A DNA stretch of 64,000 nt from NCBI GenBank assembly GCA_016927185.1, contig JAFGND010000025.1:25118-89117 (forward strand), read 5' to 3'. The notes under the pieces were generated by a model, which was given only the letters and a program-made list of their open reading frames with translations, was not told where the DNA came from and ran no database searches. This document shows positions 57,196 through 64,000 of the stretch, piece after piece. This DNA comes from Candidatus Coatesiibacteriota bacterium (GTDB taxonomy: Bacteria > JAFGND01). How positions within the stretch are numbered: the stretch's first letter is position 1; every line of letters starts with the position of its first letter. The position numbers and the translations under genes are program-made.

Positions 57196-57405
57196 CTATG
57201 TTTCTTCTCCATTACAAGAATTGCCCAAGGATGTAAAAGAGAAAACCAGATTTGCTGGTTGAGTATACGTAGACATGGAATCGCAATACCCATCCGTAGA
57301 ATAGTGACAGTAAGTATTGTGACTACCACATTGACAAGAACAATGGCATGTACAGATAGACTCTTTTTTATCTGGTTTTTTCCCACCAAAACAAGAATCT
57401 TTCAT
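57196..57405 (-). CDS. Cysteine-rich small protein (nine Cys), unknown
   Basis: 69 residues from the ATG at 57405, which has a strong GGAGG six bases upstream; an ATG ten codons earlier has no such site. N-terminus MKDSCFGGKKPDKKES, then an alternating CxCxCxCxC block (C18-C26), then C33, C40 and C64, with many Ser and Thr. No signal peptide. No homologue recognised. It sits between two WD40 genes, 67 bases after the stop of the upstream one and 30 bases before the next. The density of Cys/Ser/Thr after a short charged leader resembles ribosomally made modified-peptide precursors, but no modification enzyme (YcaO, LanM, radical SAM) is adjacent. It could instead be a metal-binding peptide. 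Confidence 0.65.
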   Translation of the reverse strand: MKDSCFGGKKPDKKESICTCHCSCQCGSHNTYCHYSTDGYCDSMSTYTQPANLVFSFTSLGNSCNGEET

Positions 57406-57472
57406 GATTAGCCTCCAAATTCTAAAATTGTACATTTATATGGTTTCTCATACGAGAATAATGTTATTTATC

Positions 57473-58675
57473 TTACTCTATCTTCACTACCTTCTTGCAT
57501 TCCTTCCCTGCCTTCAATATATAAACTCCCTGTTTCCATTTGCTAGTATCAAGAGTATGCTTGCCCTTGGAGAGGTTCATAATCAATTGACCAGTCAGGG
57601 AATAGATAGCTCCTGAGGACGGCATGGAAACCGACAATCTGGTGGAGAAGGGGTTGGGGGAGGCTGCGAAGGATTTGGCTGGAAGGGAGTAAGAGGAAGT
57701 ATCGTTATTAAATCCAGTCCAATTGTATGTATTGAAACAAACGTCAGTTACTGAAAGACCATGCCTCATCGTTTGCAGGCAAATACCATCAGATACTCGC
57801 CAATATTTTATGCAATAGTCATTAGAGCCTGATAAAGCATTTCTATCATCAGGACTGATTACTACTGAATTAACACTTGATGTATGTCCGGAAAAGGTTC
57901 TTATACATTCCCCTGTTGACAAATCCCAATATTTCAACTGAGAGCTTGAACCGGATAAGGCATATTTTCCACTATTTGAAATAGAAATCGAATTTACAGA
58001 TCCATCATTATTTGTTATTGTTCTTAAGCAACTTCCTGTCTGCAAATCCCAGTATTTTATTTCTTCTCCACCTGCAGATAAACCATATCTTCCATCTTTG
58101 GAAATTGATACTGAGCTCACTTTATCTGAATGAGTGAAGGTCCTTATGCAACTGTTAGTTGTAATATTCCAGTATTTCATTGTATGATCCCAGCTTCCTG
58201 ATAATAAGTATTTTCCATCATCAGAACATACTAGTGAAGTTACGCCATCCTGATGACCTGTAAATGTCAGAGTACATTTCCTGTCTGAGATTTGCCATTC
58301 TTTTATTGTCAAATCCCAGCTTCCTGAATAACAATGGTTATTATCTGGATTGAAACAAGCTGATAAAACAAGATTTTGATGCCCTTTGAAACTTCCGATA
58401 CAACTTCCATCAGATGTATAATGCAAATTCAGTACAGAATCAATACTGCTATAGTAGCCATCAGTTGATAGACAATAGTTCCCATTATTACTTACTGCTA
58501 CAAACATAGCTGAAGTACTATAACCTGTATATCTCCACATTAAATTACCATCTGATAAACGCCAATATGATATATATCTGTTAAGACCTCCTGATAATGC
58601 ATAATTCTCTGAAAATAAATAGCTAGTTGAAACAAGAGAGAGTAGCAGAGTTAATATAAACATATATATTTTCAT
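57473..58675 (-). CDS. Secreted WD40 beta-propeller with type IX sorting tail
   Basis: 400 residues from the ATG at 58675; AAGGAGG lies 5-6 bases upstream and the next residues form a signal peptide (MKIYMFILTLLLSLVSTSYLFS). About seven WD40 blades (CTLTFTGHQDGVTSLV, IRTFSGHTSSVNSV) fill residues 23-315. Tail from FAASPNPFSTRLSVSMP to GVYILKAGKECKKVVKIE. It is the upstream gene of the WD40, Cys-rich peptide, WD40 array; the two WD40 proteins share the INCVSISDNGIYYL-like N-terminal region and are recent paralogues. Confidence 0.9.
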   Translation of the reverse strand: MKIYMFILTLLLSLVSTSYLFSENYALSGGLNRYISYWRLSDGNLMWRYTGYSTSAMFVAVSNNGNYCLSTDGYYSSIDSVLNLHYTSDGSCIGSFKGHQNLVLSACFNPDNNHCYSGSWDLTIKEWQISDRKCTLTFTGHQDGVTSLVCSDDGKYLLSGSWDHTMKYWNITTNSCIRTFTHSDKVSSVSISKDGRYGLSAGGEEIKYWDLQTGSCLRTITNNDGSVNSISISNSGKYALSGSSSQLKYWDLSTGECIRTFSGHTSSVNSVVISPDDRNALSGSNDYCIKYWRVSDGICLQTMRHGLSVTDVCFNTYNWTGFNNDTSSYSLPAKSFAASPNPFSTRLSVSMPSSGAIYSLTGQLIMNLSKGKHTLDTSKWKQGVYILKAGKECKKVVKIE

Positions 58676-58717
58676 TTTTGCCTCCTTGAATTTATTCCTG
58701 ATTTTTGGCAATACTTT

Positions 58718-58757
58718 TATAAAATCTATACCCAATAACATTCTAGTAGATTTTATA
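58718..58757. repeat. 11-bp inverted repeat upstream of the WD40 array
   Basis: TATAAAATCTA (58718-58728) and TAGATTTTATA (58747-58757) are perfect inverted repeats with an 18-base centre, 43 bases upstream of the WD40 start at 58675. It fits a dimeric regulator's operator or an RNA hairpin in the leader. The remaining gap to mfd (58758-58946) is A/T-rich with a T12-like run and no gene. Confidence 0.5.
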
Positions 58758-58946
58758 TTATCTTTCTTTGTAAATTTCCTTAATAGTCAAAAAAAAAAAA
58801 GAAATAGATTGTCAAGGATTTTTATTCTCTTTTTTAATATAGCCCTAAAGACTAATGGACTGACTTTTCATACAACAAAATATTTGCCTTGAATATCTGC
58901 ACATCTTTTATTTTCCTTGAGAATTTAAAAAAACCTGTGGACAAAA

Positions 58947-61900
58947 ATGAGTGTCATTTGTGACTTGAAATATATGGATGAAGAGAAGCTTCTGAAGAAC
59001 AAATCCGCTTTTCTTATGGAAGTGGAGAGTTACATAACTGAAATTCTTCCAGAAAAGCTGCCCAGTAATTTCTGTTCAATTGCAGGATCTTCAGACATAT
59101 TTCTTCTTAGCCATATTTTCAGGAAATCGAAAGACAATGTCTTTGTCGTTACAAAAGATGAACTGGAAGCTGACAGGATTTACCTGGAATACAAGAGTCT
59201 GTATGGAGACATGGAACTTGCGATATTCCCGTCATGGGATATACTGCCATATGAGGATGCATCACCTTCTAAAAGCGTGATAAAAGAGCGTCTTGAAACC
59301 ATGCACAGGCTTCTGAGAGCTGAAAAATCAATGATAATAATTTCTGTGGAAGCATTGATGCAGGTAACCATTCCTCCCGACATACTTCTTGAGAATCTGG
59401 TGGAGATAAGGAAAGACCAGGAAACCGAGCCCCAGAAGTTCATAAACATACTTATATCAAAAGGTTACATAAGAACATTTCTCGTGCAGAATCCAGGTGA
59501 ATGCTCGCTCAAGGGTGACGTATTAGACGTTTTCCCATTCGGTCACCGTCTGCCGAAGAGGATTGAGTTCTTTGATAACAAGGTTGAAAGCATCAGGGCA
59601 TTCTCTCCATCAACCCAGCGTTCAATAGAAAAACATGATGAAGTGATTTTCCTGCCTGTAGAGGAAGCTATACTTACAGAAGAGCATCATGGAAGAATTC
59701 AGGAAAATGAGCTTTTCGAGAGAAGATTCGAATTCTATCTGCCCCTGCTCTACAATCAAAGCTCATTCATATTTGATTATCTCAACAGCAATTGCACAAT
59801 AATCTTGCATAGCAAGTTTGATCTTCAAAGAAGAGCTGACAGGAAAATCAAGCAAGCCATTGAAAGATATGAACTTGAGGGGATTTCTCGCAAAATGTGC
59901 AAGCCTGAAGAGATTTTCCTGACATTCGAGAAGATTGAAGAGAAACTGAAGACTATGAAAATCTCCCCGATAATAATAGAGCCTCTTCTTGATCTGGAAG
60001 ATGGCTTCAATCTTGGCTTTCTTGAGCCTGGATCCCTTTATCTGAATTTCGAGGAATTCCAGCAGAAGGCATTCAAGGAGCAGGAAGCAGGAAAGAGGAT
60101 TTTCATTACTGGTCATACACTTACGCAGCTGAGAAGACTTAACAGCCTTCTTTCAGATGGACTGGAGGCATCCTATTTCCAGAGCGGTCTTGACAGGGGA
60201 TTCGAGATAAAGGGCAGGAACATACTGCTGTTTGCTGACAGTGATATTACACAGAAAACCTCAAGGAAAAGACACAGGATTGGATGGGACGGAATCTCGG
60301 AAGTCATTGAATCCCTTCCTGATATAGCACTGCTTAATGATGGTGATTATATTGTGCATTTCGATTTCGGTATAGGATATTACAGGGGAATGTCATCAGT
60401 GAAAACCTCCCTTCAATCGATAGACTGCATTATAATTGAATATGCAAAGGGAGATAAGATATATGTGCCTGTAGATCAGCTAGACAAGGTGTTCAAGTAT
60501 ATCGGGGGAGAAGCAAGTATTGACAGGATTGGCTCAACAAGATGGCCTAAAGCAAAGCAGAAGGCATATGAAGCAACAAGGGAGATAGCAGAAGAGCTTC
60601 TGAACATCTATGCTGCAAGAAAGGCAAATCCAGGATTCAACTACACTCCAGACAGTCAGCTTATGCATGTCCTTGAAAGCAGGTTCCCGTTCATAGAAAC
60701 AGAGGATCAGATTCAGGCAATACATGAAGTCAAGAAGGATATGGAAATGGCAGAACCCATGGACAGGCTTATTTGCGGGGATGTCGGTTTCGGGAAGACT
60801 GAGGTGGCACTTAGAGCCGCTTTCAAGGCAGCACTGGATGGCAAGCAGGTGGCAATCCTTGCTCCAACGACAATACTTACAGAGCAGCATTATAATACCT
60901 TCTACAAGAGGCTTGAGGGAATGCCAATAAAGGTAGAGAGTATTTCAAGATTCAAGACTTCAAGGGAGCAGAAGCTTATACTGAATTCGCTCAAGAAAGG
61001 TGAGATTGATATAATAATAGGTACTCACAGGCTTCTGTCAGAAGATGTTGAATTCAGGGACTTAGGTCTTGTGATAATAGATGAAGAGCAGAAGTTCGGA
61101 GTGGTTCACAAGGAAAGGTTGAAGAAATTCAGGCTGGAAGTTGATGTATTGACACTTACAGCCACTCCAATTCCAAGAACCCTGTATATGAGCATAATGG
61201 GGGCAAAGGATATTTCAAAGATCAATACACCCCCAATAGGACGTCAATCCATTGATACAAGGATAGTTGCATTCAAGGATGACATAATAAAAAATGCAAT
61301 CTACAGGGAAGTGGAAAGAGGTGGGCAGGTTTTCTTTGTTCATAATCGCGTGCAGACAATACTGTCTGTTTCAAACAAGGTAAAAGAGCTTGTTCCTGAT
61401 TTGTCAATTGCTGTTGCTCATGGTCAGATGCGCTCTCAGCAGCTTGAAAAAGTCATGTCGGACTTTTCTGAAGGATTCTATGATGTGCTTGTTTCTACAA
61501 TGATAATTGAAAGCGGTCTGGATATGCCAAATGTAAATACAATAATAATAAATCAGGCTGACAGGTTTGGTTTATCACAGTTGTATCAGCTAAGGGGCAG
61601 GGTAGGGAGGTCGAAGAGAAAAGCGTATGCTTATTTTATTGTTTCCCATAAAGATAAGCTGACTGACATCGCGAACAAGCGTCTTCAGGCAATAAAGAAA
61701 TACTATGATTTAGGATCTGGTTTCAATATTGCAATGAAGGATCTTGAGATAAGAGGTACTGGGGACATTCTTGGAGCAAAGCAGAGTGGACATATTGCTG
61801 CAATAGGATATGAACTTTATTGCAAGATGCTCAAAGAAAGCATTGAAGAGATGAAAACAAACAAACCCTTTGTTGCATCAAAAGAAACAAAGATAAATGC

Positions 61901-62333
61901 AAATTTCTCTGCATATTTCCCTTCTGATTACATTGAAGATGAAAATGAAAGGCTCAAGTTGTACAGGAATCTGGCTTTATCACTTAAGATTGAGGAAATT
62001 GACACTATTGAAGATGAGATAAGAGACAGATTCGGAAGAATTCCCAAACCTTCGCAGAATCTCATATTACTCTCAAGGATAAAGCTTCTTGCAAATAAAC
62101 TGGAGATTGAAGAGATAAAGCTCAGTACAGAAAGAGCTTGTATTTATATTTCGATGGAGGATGCACCTAAGGGGCAGGATCTTTCGAAGTTTATACAATC
62201 TGCACCAGTCATTATTGAATTCAGGCAGGAACATGGCAGATTTCTCCTGAATTTCAAGGATCCTTTTCCTCTCAAGACAACAGTCAAGGTTCTTTCTGAA
62301 CTCCTGAAACTCAAGGGACAATTAGCTAAGTAG
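58947..62333 (+). CDS. mfd: Transcription-repair coupling factor
   Basis: 1128 residues. The N-terminal UvrB-like region, RNA-polymerase-interacting domain (about 470-545: GDYIVHFDFGIGYYRGM) and RecG-like helicase core are present. Walker A is GDVGFGKTEVA (about 614-624) and Walker B is DEEQKFGV (about 710). The later blocks LTATPIPRTLYMS, VFFVHNRV and LRGRVGRSKRKAYAY follow. Mfd removes stalled RNA polymerase and recruits UvrAB. No clear Shine-Dalgarno precedes the ATG. Its position inside the propeller region suggests the accessory genes flank a core gene rather than forming an island. Confidence 0.97.
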   Translation: MSVICDLKYMDEEKLLKNKSAFLMEVESYITEILPEKLPSNFCSIAGSSDIFLLSHIFRKSKDNVFVVTKDELEADRIYLEYKSLYGDMELAIFPSWDILPYEDASPSKSVIKERLETMHRLLRAEKSMIIISVEALMQVTIPPDILLENLVEIRKDQETEPQKFINILISKGYIRTFLVQNPGECSLKGDVLDVFPFGHRLPKRIEFFDNKVESIRAFSPSTQRSIEKHDEVIFLPVEEAILTEEHHGRIQENELFERRFEFYLPLLYNQSSFIFDYLNSNCTIILHSKFDLQRRADRKIKQAIERYELEGISRKMCKPEEIFLTFEKIEEKLKTMKISPIIIEPLLDLEDGFNLGFLEPGSLYLNFEEFQQKAFKEQEAGKRIFITGHTLTQLRRLNSLLSDGLEASYFQSGLDRGFEIKGRNILLFADSDITQKTSRKRHRIGWDGISEVIESLPDIALLNDGDYIVHFDFGIGYYRGMSSVKTSLQSIDCIIIEYAKGDKIYVPVDQLDKVFKYIGGEASIDRIGSTRWPKAKQKAYEATREIAEELLNIYAARKANPGFNYTPDSQLMHVLESRFPFIETEDQIQAIHEVKKDMEMAEPMDRLICGDVGFGKTEVALRAAFKAALDGKQVAILAPTTILTEQHYNTFYKRLEGMPIKVESISRFKTSREQKLILNSLKKGEIDIIIGTHRLLSEDVEFRDLGLVIIDEEQKFGVVHKERLKKFRLEVDVLTLTATPIPRTLYMSIMGAKDISKINTPPIGRQSIDTRIVAFKDDIIKNAIYREVERGGQVFFVHNRVQTILSVSNKVKELVPDLSIAVAHGQMRSQQLEKVMSDFSEGFYDVLVSTMIIESGLDMPNVNTIIINQADRFGLSQLYQLRGRVGRSKRKAYAYFIVSHKDKLTDIANKRLQAIKKYYDLGSGFNIAMKDLEIRGTGDILGAKQSGHIAAIGYELYCKMLKESIEEMKTNKPFVASKETKINANFSAYFPSDYIEDENERLKLYRNLALSLKIEEIDTIEDEIRDRFGRIPKPSQNLILLSRIKLLANKLEIEEIKLSTERACIYISMEDAPKGQDLSKFIQSAPVIIEFRQEHGRFLLNFKDPFPLKTTVKVLSELLKLKGQLAK

Positions 62334-62340
62334 TTTTTTC

Positions 62341-62369
62341 TTGACTAAATATTCTTGCTTCTGAGTAAT
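62341..62369 (+). promoter_or_regulatory. Candidate promoter for the short PQQ-like gene
   Basis: TTGACT (62341-62346), 17-base spacer, AGTAAT (62364-62369). Weak -10; tentative. Confidence 0.3.
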
Positions 62370-62391
62370 TATTTGAAAGACAGGAGGAAAA

Positions 62392-62741
62392 ATGAAGTAT
62401 TTAGTCTTCATATGCTTATGCCTTTCTATCATTTATTTGCATTCAGCACCTGGTGATTTGATATGGAAATATAAGACAGGTGATTATATAGTATCCTCTC
62501 CTTGTGTCTCAGATGGAGTCGTTTATGTTGCTAGTGGCTTATATCTTTATGCGATAAAAACTGCCAGTTATAAATACCTATCGAGGAATAAAACAACACA
62601 ATTCAAGCCTGTTTCATCTAAATCCAGTTTTTCATTACCAACCAAACCAGAGGAATAGGATTTTTTTGTGCAACTAAATGGAGAGAACAGGTTTACTTTA
62701 TTAAGTCCAATAAGGAGTACAAGAGGATAATAAAGATATAG
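62392..62741 (+). pseudogene. Degenerate PQQ-blade protein with broken sorting tail
   Basis: An open frame of 88 residues (62392-62658) carries a signal peptide, one beta-propeller blade (GDLIWKYKTGDYIVSSPCVSDGVVYVASGLYLYAIK) and the start of a sorting tail (FSLPTKPEE, cf. FSVSPNPF) before a stop. The end of the tail survives in another frame: 62670-62741 encodes ATKWREQVYFIK, then S, NKEYKRIIKI, matching the intact TSKWKQGVYIVK...ECKRIVK. The middle of the tail is deleted. The same break occurs at the end of the next gene, so the two derive from one broken ancestor. Whether the short frame is expressed is unknown. Confidence 0.75.
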
Positions 62742-62793
62742 AATTTTTAGAAGTATTGTTCCTATTTAATATTTTTGAGAGAAAGGAAATGCA

Positions 62794-63972
62794 ATGAAAC
62801 TAGGATCTGCAGTAATTATAAGTCTTATAATTTCACTTTCATTGATTGCATTCTCTTGTGGTGATGAAGATGAAGATAATAATGACTCAGGAACTGGTAC
62901 TGGAAGCGGGACTAGTTTTATTAGTTTACTTTTATGGAGATATAAGACAGGTGGAGATATTAACTCTTCTCCTTGTGTCTCTGATGGAGTTGTTTATGTT
63001 GGAAGTAATGATTCTTATCTTTATGGAATAAACTGTTCAGATGGAACTATTAAATGGAGATATAGGACAGGTAATTGGATTTTGTCCTCTCCTTGTGTCT
63101 CTGATGGAGTTGTTTTTGTTGGAAGTAATGATAATTATCTTTATGCAATAAACTGTTCAGATGGTACTTTGAAATGGAGATATGAGACTGGTAATTATGT
63201 TTATTCCTCTCCTTGTGTCTCAAATGGAGTTGCTTATGTTGGTAGTTGGGATGCTTATCTTTATGCAATAAACTGCTCAGATGGAACACTAAAATGGAGA
63301 TATTATATATTTAGTAGAGTTGACTCATCTCCTTTTGTCTCAGATGGAGTTGTTTTTGTTGGAAGTCAGGATGATTATCTTTATGCAATAAACTGCTCAA
63401 ATGGAACTCTTAAATGGAGATATAAGACAGATGATTATGTTTACTCCTCTCCTTGTGTCTATGATGGAATTGTTTATGTTGGAAGTTTTGATAGTTATCT
63501 TTATGCAATAAACATTACTGATGGAACTCTTAAATGGAGATATAGGACAGGTAATTGGATTTTGTCCTCTCCTTTTGTCTCTGATGGAGTTGTTTATGTT
63601 GGAAGTCATGATGCTTATATTTTTGCAATAAACTGCTCAGATGGAACTCTAAAATGGAGATATCTTACTGGTAATAGTGTTGACTCCTCTCCTTGTGTTT
63701 CTGAAGGAGTTGTTTATGTTGGAAGCTGGGATGATTATCTTTATGGAATAAACTGTGCAGATGGAACTCTAAAATGGGAGTTTAAGACAGGTCTTGATGT
63801 TCAATCTTCCCCTTGTGTTTCAGATGGAGTTGTTTATGTTGGAAGTTATGATAGTTATCTTTATGCAGTAAAAGCTGGCAGTTATAAAAGATTATCAAAG
63901 AGCAAGTTTCCTGAAAAGAGACAGAGTTCGTTTAAATCCAGTTTTTCATTGCCAACCAATCCAGAGGAATAG
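62794..63972 (+). CDS. Eight-bladed PQQ-like beta-propeller lipoprotein with broken sorting tail
   Basis: 392 residues. Candidate lipoprotein signal (MKLGSAVIISLIISLSLIAFSC, C22) is followed by an acidic, Gly/Ser/Thr linker. Eight 40-residue blades (LKWRYRTGNWILSSPCVSDG, VVFVGSNDNYLYAINCSDGT) run from about 62934 to 63893 with an exact 120-bp period. The protein ends SKSS(F)SLPTNPEE, the same truncated tail as the preceding pseudogene, with the ATKWRE remnant in another frame past the stop (63973-64000). Blades resemble BamB and quinoprotein repeats but lack quinone ligands I can see. Surface exposure is likely via the lipid anchor now the tail is lost. Confidence 0.85.
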   Translation: MKLGSAVIISLIISLSLIAFSCGDEDEDNNDSGTGTGSGTSFISLLLWRYKTGGDINSSPCVSDGVVYVGSNDSYLYGINCSDGTIKWRYRTGNWILSSPCVSDGVVFVGSNDNYLYAINCSDGTLKWRYETGNYVYSSPCVSNGVAYVGSWDAYLYAINCSDGTLKWRYYIFSRVDSSPFVSDGVVFVGSQDDYLYAINCSNGTLKWRYKTDDYVYSSPCVYDGIVYVGSFDSYLYAINITDGTLKWRYRTGNWILSSPFVSDGVVYVGSHDAYIFAINCSDGTLKWRYLTGNSVDSSPCVSEGVVYVGSWDDYLYGINCADGTLKWEFKTGLDVQSSPCVSDGVVYVGSYDSYLYAVKAGSYKRLSKSKFPEKRQSSFKSSFSLPTNPEE

Positions 63973-64000
63973 GATTTTTTTATGCAACCAAATGGAGAGA

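Noticed and set aside
57192-57389. Second minus-strand frame over the Cys-rich peptide
   Set aside because: Overlaps in another frame, lacks the GGAGG site and has no notable composition; the frame ending at 57196 is better supported.
62934-63893. Regular 120-bp repeats could be taken for a CRISPR or satellite array
   Set aside because: They are in frame, encode 40-residue propeller blades and have no spacer-like variable parts.

Overview
The window comes from an AT-rich, Gram-negative bacterium. Four kinds of evidence point to the FCB side of the tree (an uncultivated relative of Fibrobacteres/Cloacimonetes/WOR-3-type lineages): many secreted proteins end in a Por/type IX secretion C-terminal sorting domain (SPNPF... 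then G.Y.I...), there is a heptose kinase for LPS, there are outer-membrane barrel proteins, and the str/tuf/rpoBC genes are bacterial. The lineage is an inference; no 16S gene is present. I see no insertion sequence, prophage or CRISPR array.

Layout. 1-558: start of a secreted WD40 protein running off the left edge. 0.8-9 kb (minus): a large outer-membrane protein translationally coupled to aspartate-semialdehyde dehydrogenase, then two tandem secreted zinc carboxypeptidases (M14) with sorting tails. 9.2-12.9 kb: a triple-AAA+ protein. 13-23 kb: cell-envelope genes on both strands (M23 peptidase, two GT-C-like membrane proteins, NamZ-type muramidase, Xaa-Pro aminopeptidase, heptose-7-phosphate kinase, LytR_C protein). 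23-30.4 kb (minus): a TPR-PEGA-TonB fusion, a zinc-ribbon membrane protein, a methyl-accepting chemotaxis protein, a 55-residue DUF5989-type protein, def and yajC. 30.5-36 kb: a MetH-activation-like protein, two radical SAM proteins, a VWA protein and a small membrane protein.

36-50.4 kb (minus) is the genetic-information core, in transcription order tRNA-Thr, tRNA-Tyr, tRNA-Gly, tRNA-Thr, tuf, rpmG, tRNA-Trp, secE, nusG, rplK, rplA, rplJ, rplL, attenuator, rpoB, rpoC, rpsL, rpsG, terminator. It matches the classic thrU-tyrU-glyT-thrT-tufB-secE-nusG-rplKAJL-rpoBC order of enterobacteria, with part of the str operon attached and fusA absent.

50.4-64 kb: an M42 aminopeptidase, then an accessory region of secreted beta-propeller proteins (WD40 or PQQ-like blades) that carry near-interchangeable sorting tails, interrupted by two unknown envelope genes and mfd. 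Between two WD40 genes sits a small, unrecognised nine-cysteine peptide with an excellent ribosome-binding site. The last 1.6 kb holds two PQQ-like genes that share the same broken sorting tail, the second made of eight blades repeated every 120 bp exactly.

The most novel-looking items are the Cys-rich peptide within the propeller array, the triplicated AAA+ protein, and the propeller/sorting-tail shuffling. The functional links proposed between them are inferences.
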